Source of the DNA: Chloroflexota bacterium
GTDB taxonomy: Bacteria > Chloroflexota > Dormibacteria > CF-121
NCBI GenBank assembly: GCA_005882525.1
Contig: VBGO01000039.1
Location: forward strand, 1 to 11,528
Reading direction: 5' to 3'
Length of the DNA stretch: 11,528 nucleotides
Shown: positions 6,682 through 11,528 of the stretch, piece after piece
Numbering within the stretch: the first letter of the stretch is position 1
How the letters are laid out: each line of letters opens with the position of its first letter
Program-made: the position numbers and the translations under genes
Notes under the pieces: model-generated
Told to the model about the DNA's origin: nothing
Databases searched by the model: none
What the model saw: only the letters and a program-made list of their open reading frames with translations

Positions 6682-7095
6682 GTGCTTCCAGGAATGACAA
6701 TGTCGACCGAGGCCCCGCGCCACTACGAGTCCGCCGTGCGGGCGATGTCGCAGGCCGCCGCCGAGGCGGAGCTGACGCACGCCCCGGTTCGGCTCGCCTA
6801 CTGGCGCATGACGGCGCTGGATACCATTCTGGACCGGCTGGAGGAACTCCGGCTGGCTGGCGAGCGTGTCCTCCCAGAGGACATCCGTGAGCTGGTGGCC
6901 GCCTACGCCGGACGCCAGGACGCCGAGCTGGCCGATCGGATCCAGCGGATCGACGCCACCGACCTGAACGCGGTCCACGACGCGGTCTTCGAGGCGCAGG
7001 GTCGGGTCATGCTGCAGCTCGCCGAGCTGCGCCGGGTGCCGAACTGGCAGGATCTCGACCTGACCCTAGAGCCGGGAGACGACGAAGCCGCCTGA
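6682..7095 (+). CDS. Hypothetical helical protein upstream of the DUF971 gene
   Basis: About 137 residues with no family I recognise. The sequence is rich in Ala, Glu, Leu and Arg and is predicted almost wholly helical: AVRAMSQAAAEAEL, then a segment with ALDTILDRLEELRLAGERVL, then DIRELVAAYAGRQDAELADRI. It has no signal peptide, membrane segment or cysteines. The start is ambiguous. AGGAG (6672-6676) lies 5 nt before GTG 6682, while ATG 6700 has AGGA 6 nt upstream and ATG 6694 lies between them; GTG 6676 lies too close to the Shine-Dalgarno. A clear promoter stands at 6534-6562. The DUF971 gene follows in the +1 frame 13 nt after this stop, so the two are probably co-transcribed. Confidence 0.7.
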   Translation: MLPGMTMSTEAPRHYESAVRAMSQAAAEAELTHAPVRLAYWRMTALDTILDRLEELRLAGERVLPEDIRELVAAYAGRQDAELADRIQRIDATDLNAVHDAVFEAQGRVMLQLAELRRVPNWQDLDLTLEPGDDEAA

Positions 7096-7108
7096 CGCGA
7101 GCGTCGGC

Positions 7109-7459
7109 ACGAGCGATCCCGCCGATCGAGAGCGGCCGCTCGACATCCTCGCCGACCGTGCCCGCCGGCTCCTGACGATCCAGTGGGCCGACGGCCATCA
7201 GTCGGCGTATGACTTCGAGCTGCTCCGCTGGAAGTGTCCCTGCGCCGAGTGTGCCGGCGAAGCCGGGTTCCCCGGCAAGCTGGCCGGCACCACCGAGCTG
7301 CAAGACGACCAGGTCGAGCTCGACCAGGTGGAGCCGGTCGGCCTCTTCGGGATTCGTCCCTACTGGAAGGATGGACACAACACGGGCATCTACGGGCTGA
7401 GCCTGTTACGGGCCATCTGCCCATGTGAGGAATGCTCGGCCGCGGCTGCGGTCCGCTGA
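7109..7459 (+). CDS. DUF971 protein with no canonical start codon
   Basis: The frame is open from 7070 (after TAG 7067-7069) to TGA 7457 and encodes a full DUF971 (GBBH-like N-terminal) domain: RRLLTIQWADGHQSAYDFELLRWKCPCAEC, then QVEPVGLFGIRPYWKDGHNTGIYGLSLLRAICPCEEC. Two CxCxxC motifs suggest metal or Fe-S binding, which is inference. DUF971 domains occur in proteins linked to Fe-S assembly or as the N-terminal part of gamma-butyrobetaine hydroxylases. No ATG, GTG or TTG exists in frame before the domain. I place the start at ACG 7109, where a T-to-C change from ATG would leave M-SDPADRERPLDIL, a natural-looking N-terminus. Other options are another rare start, a frameshift from the upstream gene, or a base error. 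No Shine-Dalgarno is evident. Confidence 0.7.
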   Translation, partial: TSDPADRERPLDILADRARRLLTIQWADGHQSAYDFELLRWKCPCAECAGEAGFPGKLAGTTELQDDQVELDQVEPVGLFGIRPYWKDGHNTGIYGLSLLRAICPCEECSAAAAVR

Positions 7460-7478
7460 GCTCCGGCTAGGCCGGAGC
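7460..7478. terminator. Bidirectional terminator hairpin between convergent genes
   Basis: GCTCCGGC and GCCGGAGC form a perfect 8-bp inverted repeat with a 3-nt loop, directly after the DUF971 stop and 5 nt before the thioredoxin stop. On the plus strand it is followed by a T-rich stretch (CTTATTTCTTT). The reverse side lacks a T-run, so termination is more convincing for the plus strand. Confidence 0.65.
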
Positions 7479-7483
7479 CCGAC

Positions 7484-7819
7484 TTATTTCTTTGCCGAGC
7501 CGCCGTTCAGGCCGAGGTTCGCCTCAAGCGCGGCCTTGGGCTGGTATCCGACGACTTGCTGGGCGAGCTTGCCGTCCCGGAACATGGCGACATACGGGAT
7601 GCCGCGCACCCGATAGCGCTCAGCCAGCGCTGGCTCCTCGTCGACGTTGACCTTGGTGATCTTGACTTCGGTGTGCTCAAGGGCGAGCTGCTCGAGCACC
7701 GGCGACAGCATCTTGCACGGGCCGCACCAATCGGCGTAAAAGTCCACGATCACCGGCTGCTCGGACAGGATCACCTGCTCCTCGAACGTGGCGGCCGTGA
7801 CTTGAATAGCTTTACTCAT
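7484..7819 (-). CDS. trxA: Thioredoxin
   Basis: Cytoplasmic thiol-disulfide reductant, 111 residues, standard length for TrxA. It has VIVDFYADWCGPCKMLSP with the active-site pair C32 and C35, the buried D26, and the cis-proline P75 in RGIPYVAMF. Most thioredoxins have Thr before this proline or a GIPT/GIRGIPT pattern; here the residue after P75 is Tyr, a mild variation that may tune substrate choice. ATG 7819 follows AAGGGAG (7824-7830) with 4 nt spacing. No signal peptide. It converges on the DUF971 gene and lies 89 nt downstream of the CAP-domain gene on the same strand, with its own AT-rich promoter region in between. Confidence 0.96.
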   Translation of the reverse strand: MSKAIQVTAATFEEQVILSEQPVIVDFYADWCGPCKMLSPVLEQLALEHTEVKITKVNVDEEPALAERYRVRGIPYVAMFRDGKLAQQVVGYQPKAALEANLGLNGGSAKK

Positions 7820-7840
7820 GCTTCTCCCTTCATTCTGGTC

Positions 7841-7856
7841 GATATATAGATTAACT
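7841..7856 (-). promoter_or_regulatory. AT-rich promoter element for thioredoxin
   Basis: In otherwise GC-rich sequence, the reverse strand reads TTAATCTATATATC about 22-37 nt ahead of the trxA start, holding possible -10 boxes (TATATAT or TAATCT). The core TAATCTATAT recurs in the divergent region at 9611-9622. The -35 is unclear. Confidence 0.4.
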
Positions 7857-7908
7857 CGGAAGTCACCGGGGAAATTCCCGAGCGTAAGGGAGCCCGTTCG
7901 GCCCTCCG

Positions 7909-8607
7909 CTAGTTGGAGAAGACCTCCACGACCATGGTTTTGGCGCCGTTGCTGGCGACCCCGATGCCCACCCGGTGGTAGGCCGCCTTCAGGATGTTCG
8001 CCCGGTGGTCCGGCGAGTTCATGAACATGGTGTTGATCCCCGCCATCGAGGGGTTCGTGGACCAGGCGATATTCTCGCCGGCGGTGCTGTAGGCGATGCC
8101 CCAGAGGCCCAGCAGCTGAACGAAGGCCAGCTGGCCGGTCGAGGGGTCGTAGTGCGAGAAATAGTTCCGGTTCAGCATGTCCTGGGCCCGGTATTGAGCG
8201 ACTCGCGCCAGGGAGGCGCTGTAGGCGACGGCCGCCACACCGTTGGCCGCCCGGTCCTGGTTGACGAGGCTGAACTCGACGCCCGCTGCTCCGCCGACGC
8301 CTGAAACGGGTGGGGCGGTTGGACGCGGCCGGACGGGGGGACGTACGGGTGCCGGCCGGACGGCCACGGGAGCGGGGGCAGCCGAAGCCGCGACCGGTGT
8401 GGCCGTCGGAGGTGGCGTGACGCGGGCGGCAAGTTGTCCGAGACCGCTCGCGCCCGCTTGCAAGGACCGCAGAGAGGCCACCTGGGTCCCCGCCACCGGG
8501 CGACTGGCGACGGGACGCGACGGCTGTGATCCCAGCATGGTGATCGTTGCGACCGCCAGCAGCGGCGCCGCAACGATGACGACGACTCTCGTAACTGAAC
8601 GTGACAT
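7909..8607 (-). CDS. Secreted CAP/SCP-domain protein (YkwD-like)
   Basis: A 232-residue protein with an N-terminal signal peptide or anchor (basic MSRSVTR, then hydrophobic 8-25), a Pro/Ala/Val-rich linker (about 63-105) and a C-terminal CAP domain (110-232). The domain shows EFSLVNQDRAANGV, NYFSHYDP with H152, AGENIAW with E178 and DHRANIL with H201, the positions that form the CAP cavity. Bacterial CAP proteins of this YkwD type are extracytoplasmic and mostly of unknown function. ATG 8607 has AAGGGGG about 8 nt upstream. The linker suggests display at the cell surface away from the membrane. It lies in line with thioredoxin and the upstream membrane protein, with gaps of 89 and 126 nt, so an operon is uncertain. 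Confidence 0.92.
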   Translation of the reverse strand: MSRSVTRVVVIVAAPLLAVATITMLGSQPSRPVASRPVAGTQVASLRSLQAGASGLGQLAARVTPPPTATPVAASAAPAPVAVRPAPVRPPVRPRPTAPPVSGVGGAAGVEFSLVNQDRAANGVAAVAYSASLARVAQYRAQDMLNRNYFSHYDPSTGQLAFVQLLGLWGIAYSTAGENIAWSTNPSMAGINTMFMNSPDHRANILKAAYHRVGIGVASNGAKTMVVEVFSN

Positions 8608-8733
8608 TCAGAATCCCCCTTGTGGTCTGACGTGGCGTCGGAGGATTCTAGGTCGCGGCCGGGGGCGGGACCAAACGGTGGGACACCCGAGAAACCCGCC
8701 GCCACGGCCGCCCCTTAAAGGGCAGTCCCGCTA

Positions 8734-9603
8734 TCAGGCAGAGGCGGCGACGAAGAAGAGCAGCTGGCCGAGCAACTGCCCCGGCAGGATGACGATCATC
8801 GCCAGGTAAAGCAGGCCGGTGGTGGACATGAAGGACCGAAGACGGCAGGTTGGCATGGCCAGCCCGGCGGCCAGCAGCGGCAACAGGACCGCCCCCAGCG
8901 CCCAGAGCACCGAGAGCACCGGGCTCAGGCTCAAGGGGCGGGTCAGCGACCCGGAACCGTGCGCCAACCCGCTAAGGGTCACTGGGAACAGGATCGCCTG
9001 CAAGATGAGGCTCGCCAGGAGCAGGCCGATCGCCCGCAGCAATGGACGGTTGGTGAGGGCCGGCGTCACCAGGTACCAGTGTCCGAGCAGCATTCCCGTG
9101 GTCGCCGCGCCGAGCACTGTCGCCGATAGCACGACCACCAGGGCGATCGCGGCGCCGTTGAGCAGCGAGCCGCTCAGCGGCCACAGCGCGGCGGCGATGC
9201 CGGCAACCAGCAGCACCGAGGCGGACAGGATCAGCGCCCAGCTCAAGGTCGACCCATCGCGGCGCCAGATGACTACGGCATGGGCAACCAGGGCGACCAC
9301 GAGCAAGCCCTGCAGGAAGATCAGCGCCCCGGCAGCCGGCTGATTGATCGCCAGGAGCCGGTGATAGGAGCCGGGCGGGCCGGCCAGGACGACCAGGAAA
9401 GCCAGGATGCCGAGGATCGCGTAGGTGACGGCAACGAAGCGCAGGAAGCCGTGGGTCAGGCCACCCGTCAGCCGGAGGTAGGCCACCGTGGCAACGCCGC
9501 CGACGGCGGTCTCCGCCAGGAGCAGAAAGAGCGCCAGCGGCAGCGTCAGCATCGCCACGCATTCGTGGCAGCTGGTGATCGGAACGGCGTCGAGCAGGAC
9601 CAT
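8734..9603 (-). CDS. Eight-helix membrane protein, family not recognised
   Basis: 289 residues with about eight hydrophobic helices (roughly 18-43, 52-76, 88-112, 120-146, 147-170, 186-208, 223-250, 260-285). The only distinctive segment is TTGMLLGHWYLVTPAL (168-183), between helices 5 and 6, with a histidine that could face a cofactor or quinone. I cannot name the family. The N-terminus MVLLDAVPITSCHECVAM contains C12-x2-C15 ahead of the first helix. ATG 9603 is the outermost start; ATG 9552 (Met18, just before the first helix) is a real alternative and would remove the CHEC motif. Neither has a Shine-Dalgarno. It is divergent from the small protein and molybdopterin enzyme, with a 23-nt gap if ATG 9603 is used. 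A redox role is speculation. Confidence 0.75.
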   Translation of the reverse strand: MVLLDAVPITSCHECVAMLTLPLALFLLLAETAVGGVATVAYLRLTGGLTHGFLRFVAVTYAILGILAFLVVLAGPPGSYHRLLAINQPAAGALIFLQGLLVVALVAHAVVIWRRDGSTLSWALILSASVLLVAGIAAALWPLSGSLLNGAAIALVVVLSATVLGAATTGMLLGHWYLVTPALTNRPLLRAIGLLLASLILQAILFPVTLSGLAHGSGSLTRPLSLSPVLSVLWALGAVLLPLLAAGLAMPTCRLRSFMSTTGLLYLAMIVILPGQLLGQLLFFVAASA

Positions 9604-9610
9604 GCGCGCC

Positions 9611-9622
9611 GATATAGATTAG
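9611..9622. promoter_or_regulatory. Compact divergent promoter region
   Basis: The only AT-rich stretch between the divergent genes is GATATAGATTAG. On the plus strand TAGATT (9615-9620) lies 6 nt before GTG 9627, fitting a leaderless start. On the reverse strand TATATC lies 7 nt before ATG 9603, a poorer match. The region is shorter than two independent promoters usually need. Confidence 0.4.
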
Positions 9623-9626
9623 GCAA

Positions 9627-9869
9627 GTGATGGGATCCGAACCCGAGAACCCCCACGGCTTCGTCCCGGTGAGCTACGAAAACGGCACCTGGAGAACGGC
9701 CGAAGGTGACGTCGTCCCCTGGTACGAGGTGCAGACCGATCTCCTTCCCGAGGCCGAGGTGCAAGGGGCCCTGCAGCGGGTGTTGAGTGTCTACGGCGTC
9801 AGCGACGTCGTGGTCGATGCCTTCGACCAGTTCCGAAAGGAACTCAAGCGGCCGTCGCCGGAGGAGTGA
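9627..9869 (+). CDS. Small acidic hypothetical protein
   Basis: 79-80 residues, no family recognised. It starts with GSEPENPHGFVPVSYENGTW and has RTAEGDVVPWYEVQTDLLPE in the middle and a helical C-terminus (SDVVVDAFDQFRKELKRPSP). It lacks cysteines, a signal peptide and membrane segments, and looks like a small soluble alpha/beta protein. Two adjacent starts exist. GTG 9627 fits a leaderless transcript (TAGATT 6 nt upstream). ATG 9630 has only a weak AGG 6 nt upstream. Its stop lies 5 nt before ATG 9875 of the sulfite-oxidase-fold gene and overlaps that gene's Shine-Dalgarno region, so the two are almost certainly co-translated, suggesting a link to the molybdopterin enzyme. Confidence 0.75.
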   Translation: MMGSEPENPHGFVPVSYENGTWRTAEGDVVPWYEVQTDLLPEAEVQGALQRVLSVYGVSDVVVDAFDQFRKELKRPSPEE

Positions 9870-9874
9870 CCGCC

Positions 9875-10477
9875 ATGCTCTTTCGACGTGATCGCGAGGA
9901 GGATCCGCGCGTCCTCAAAGACCCGCATCGCCTGCCACCCGGCCAGGTGCTGACGCTGAAGTGGCCGGTGCTGTCATATGGAAGCCCGCCGCGCTATGAC
10001 ATGAGTCGGTGGCGGCTGCGACTGTATGGCGAGGTCGACGCACCGGCGACCCTGACCTGGAACGACGTACGGAAATTGCCCTCGACGACGATTACGGCGG
10101 ATATGCACTGCGTGACCACCTGGAGCCGCCTGGATAACAACTGGGAGGGCGTCGCGTTCAAGGACCTGGTGGCGCTGGTCAAGCCGCGCAAGACGGCGAA
10201 GTACGTGATCGCGCATTGCGACGCCGACTACACGACCAGCCTGTCTGTCGAGATCCTGGCCGACGATGACGTCATGATTGCCTACCGGCACGACGGCGCC
10301 GAGCTCACGCCCGACCATGGAGGACCGCTACGGCTGGTCGTGCCCAAGCGCTACGCGTGGAAGAGCGCGAAGTGGTTGGAGCGGCTCGAGTGGGTTGAGC
10401 ACGACCGGCTCGGCTTCTGGGAGCGGAACGGCTACAACAACTCGGCCGACCCCTGGCTCGAAGAGCGCTACTGGTAG
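9875..10477 (+). CDS. Sulfite-oxidase-fold molybdopterin-dependent oxidoreductase
   Basis: A 200-residue protein made of the molybdopterin-binding domain of the sulfite oxidase/YedY superfamily. RWRLRLYGEVDAPATLTW (45-62) opens the domain. ADMHCVTTWSRLDNNWEGV (75-93) supplies the probable molybdenum ligand C79. DHGGPLRLVVPKRYAWKSAKW (147-167) and the C-terminal NGYNNSADPWLEERYW are also typical. There is no signal or Tat motif, no heme domain and no dimerisation domain, so it looks like a cytoplasmic stand-alone form. The substrate is unknown. ATG 9875 is chosen because GGAGGAG (9860-9866) lies 8 nt upstream; the earlier GTG 9866 would overlap that sequence. Its stop overlaps the promoter of the downstream riboswitch. 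Confidence 0.93.
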   Translation: MLFRRDREEDPRVLKDPHRLPPGQVLTLKWPVLSYGSPPRYDMSRWRLRLYGEVDAPATLTWNDVRKLPSTTITADMHCVTTWSRLDNNWEGVAFKDLVALVKPRKTAKYVIAHCDADYTTSLSVEILADDDVMIAYRHDGAELTPDHGGPLRLVVPKRYAWKSAKWLERLEWVEHDRLGFWERNGYNNSADPWLEERYW

Positions 10478-10478
10478 A

Positions 10479-10484
10479 TATACT
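10479..10484 (+). promoter_or_regulatory. Putative -10 box for the riboswitch transcript
   Basis: TATACT begins 2 nt after the stop codon of the molybdopterin gene. A start about 7 nt downstream (near 10491) would coincide with the beginning of the riboswitch. The same hexamer serves the strong promoter at 6557. No good -35 is visible 16-18 nt upstream. Confidence 0.5.
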
Positions 10485-10487
10485 CGA

Positions 10488-10575
10488 GACGAACGGGGCG
10501 CGTTTGGAACGCTGAGAGGTGGATCGCTCCACCAACCCTTTGAACCTGATCTGGGTAATGCCAGCGGAGGGAGAG
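10488..10575 (+). ncRNA. TPP riboswitch (THI element)
   Basis: The conserved core is complete: GGGG (10495-10498), a GCGTT/AACGC stem (10500-10512), CTGAGA (10512-10517), a variable GGTGG/CCACC hairpin (10518-10533), ACCC, ACCTGATCTGG (10544-10554), GTAATGCCAGCG and GGAGGGA (10566-10572). This matches the thiamin pyrophosphate aptamer. The Shine-Dalgarno GGAGG of the permease (10566-10570) lies inside the conserved 3' end, 5 nt before ATG 10576, so ligand binding should hide it and repress translation directly. I see no separate terminator stem. The P1 pairing was not resolved. Confidence 0.95.
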
Positions 10576-11528
10576 ATGAGCATCATTGACCGACCGGTCG
10601 TCGAGCGGGACGCTCCCACCAACGAATTTCTCAAGGTCGAGACGCGTGGGATCGAGCCCATTCCGGCCAGCGAGCGCAAGGGGTCGCCGCGCGACGTGGC
10701 CTGGCTCTGGGTGGCGGCGTTTGCCAACTTCGTCTCGCTGATCACCGGCGCGCTGCTCATCACGTTCGGGCTCGGCGTGGCGGAGGCGATCGCGGCCGTC
10801 GCCGCCGGCTGTGTACTCGCCGCATCCCTCCATGGCCTGCTGAGCGTAGCCGGGCCGCGGTTTGGGACCACCCAGGTGGTCGCGGCGCGAAACACCTTCG
10901 GGCCGCGCGGGGCCTACGCGGGCGCCTTCTTCACGATCTTTCTGGCTGTCGGCTGGTTCGCGGTCGACTGCGTCATCGCGGCGCAGGCGCTGGTGCAGCT
11001 GGCTCGCCTCGCGGGTCTGCCGCAGGGCAACCTGCTGAACGTGTTCGCCCTGCTCGTCGTCGTCGTCCTCTCCGTCGTGGTGGCCGTCTACGGTCACCAG
11101 ACGATTGCCGTGTTCGAAAAATACGGCGCGATCGTCTTTGTGATCTTCTGCGCCGTCCTCGGTTTCACGCTGCTACCGAAAATCAACTGGACTCTTCAAT
11201 CGTCCGTTGCCGGCGCCGACCACCTGGCGGCCTGGGTACTCGGAACCAGCGTGATCTTTGCCCTCGTCGCGTCCTGGTTCAGCTTTGCCTCGGATTACTC
11301 GCGCTATCTGCCGCAGCGGCTGCCGGCCCGTTCCGTAGCCGGCTGGATCGGGGCCGGGACCGCAATATCGATGTTTGCGTTCGGGGCCCTCGGCGTCCTG
11401 CTGGCGAGCATCGACCCGAAGGCCGGGGGCGATCTGCTGGGGTTGATCTCCGCCAACGCCCCCGCCACGATCGTCGTACCCTTTTTGCTCTTTATCGCCG
11501 TCGGCGAGGTCTGGGCGAATTACCTGGA
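10576..11528 (+). CDS. NCS1-family permease, thiamin-related, C-terminus outside window
   Basis: The frame is open from ATG 10576 to the right edge, 317 residues without a stop, so the 3' part is missing (NCS1 proteins usually have about 12 helices and 430-500 residues). The cytosolic N-terminus has ETRGIEPIPASERKG (22-36), typical of the purine-cytosine permease family. GPRFGTTQVVAARNTFGPRGA (93-113) and FASDYSRYLP (237-246) are further NCS1 signatures. About eight helices are seen. The upstream TPP riboswitch indicates import of thiamin or a precursor such as hydroxymethylpyrimidine (as for CytX); the exact substrate is inference. The Shine-Dalgarno GGAGG lies 5 nt upstream within the aptamer. 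The next gene may show whether a thiamin operon follows. Confidence 0.93.
   Translation, partial: MSIIDRPVVERDAPTNEFLKVETRGIEPIPASERKGSPRDVAWLWVAAFANFVSLITGALLITFGLGVAEAIAAVAAGCVLAASLHGLLSVAGPRFGTTQVVAARNTFGPRGAYAGAFFTIFLAVGWFAVDCVIAAQALVQLARLAGLPQGNLLNVFALLVVVVLSVVVAVYGHQTIAVFEKYGAIVFVIFCAVLGFTLLPKINWTLQSSVAGADHLAAWVLGTSVIFALVASWFSFASDYSRYLPQRLPARSVAGWIGAGTAISMFAFGALGVLLASIDPKAGGDLLGLISANAPATIVVPFLLFIAVGEVWANYL

Noticed and set aside
7070..7095. Programmed +1 frameshift joining the 6682 gene to DUF971
   Set aside because: The slip from GCC to CCT at GCC TGA C gives poor re-pairing, unlike the prfB site, and there is no stimulatory structure I can see. Kept only as an alternative.
7860..7908. 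Hairpin candidates after the CAP-domain gene
   Set aside because: Stems are short or mismatched and no T-run follows on the reverse strand; no terminator can be supported.
8608..8733. Gap between the CAP gene and the membrane protein gene
   Set aside because: Apart from the AAGGGGG ribosome binding site at its edge I see no gene, RNA or convincing promoter there.
9554..9569. GCCACG/CGTGGC inverted repeat
   Set aside because: It lies inside coding sequence of the membrane protein near its alternative start; short GC-rich repeats of this size are expected by chance.
10305..11097. Reverse-strand frames over the riboswitch and permease
   Set aside because: They cross a conserved riboswitch and a gene with clear NCS1 motifs on the other strand.
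1..11528. Mobile elements, CRISPR arrays, tRNA or rRNA genes
   Set aside because: I looked for direct repeats, terminal inverted repeats, transposase-like frames and tRNA-like cloverleaf motifs and found none.

Overview
The window is GC-rich, tightly packed bacterial chromosome. I see no tRNA, rRNA, CRISPR array or insertion sequence. The gene mix suggests a terrestrial Gram-positive-type lineage close to Actinomycetota, Chloroflexota or Candidatus Dormibacterota: a DUF222/HNH-type protein, a mycobacterial Sdh1-like (type F) succinate dehydrogenase, a TPP-riboswitch-controlled NCS1 permease, and several starts with a TANNNT box 6-7 nt upstream and no Shine-Dalgarno. This placement is an inference; no marker gene settles it.

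Layout. 1-502 (-): 5' part of a DUF222 gene whose 3' end lies outside the window. 580-5572 (-): a probable operon, read right to left, of YihY/BrkB-family membrane protein, sdhC (membrane anchor), sdhA (flavoprotein), sdhB (iron-sulfur protein with an unusual C-terminal extension) and a GlsB/YeaQ-type small membrane protein, closed by a clear intrinsic terminator at 580-608. 5610-6504 (+): rpiA, transcribed divergently from the operon, then a 60-residue DUF4177-like protein. 6534-7459 (+): a near-consensus sigma-70 promoter, a leader hairpin, an unrecognised helical protein, and a DUF971 protein that has no ATG, GTG or TTG start in frame. A bidirectional terminator hairpin separates it from 7484-9603 (-): thioredoxin, a secreted CAP/SCP-domain protein and an eight-helix membrane protein. 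From 9627 (+): a small acidic protein and a cytoplasmic sulfite-oxidase-fold molybdopterin enzyme, then a TPP riboswitch and a thiamin-related NCS1 permease cut by the right edge.

How the genes work together. The sdhCAB block is a complete complex II, linking succinate oxidation to the quinone pool. Its single five-helix anchor carries Cys and His residues that could hold a membrane-embedded Rieske-type cluster, as reported for mycobacterial Sdh1. Its subunits are translationally coupled (CTGA and GTGA overlaps), and the downstream small membrane gene has its Shine-Dalgarno over the sdhB stop. RpiA belongs to the pentose phosphate pathway. At the right end, the riboswitch places the permease under thiamin pyrophosphate control, with the ribosome binding site inside the conserved 3' end of the aptamer.

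Most of the window is ordinary housekeeping and accessory metabolism; I do not see an obvious new multi-gene system. The points most worth a second look are the type F SDH with its SdhB extension, the start-less DUF971 gene, the recurrent TAGANT-N6/7-start architecture, and the riboswitch/SD overlap.
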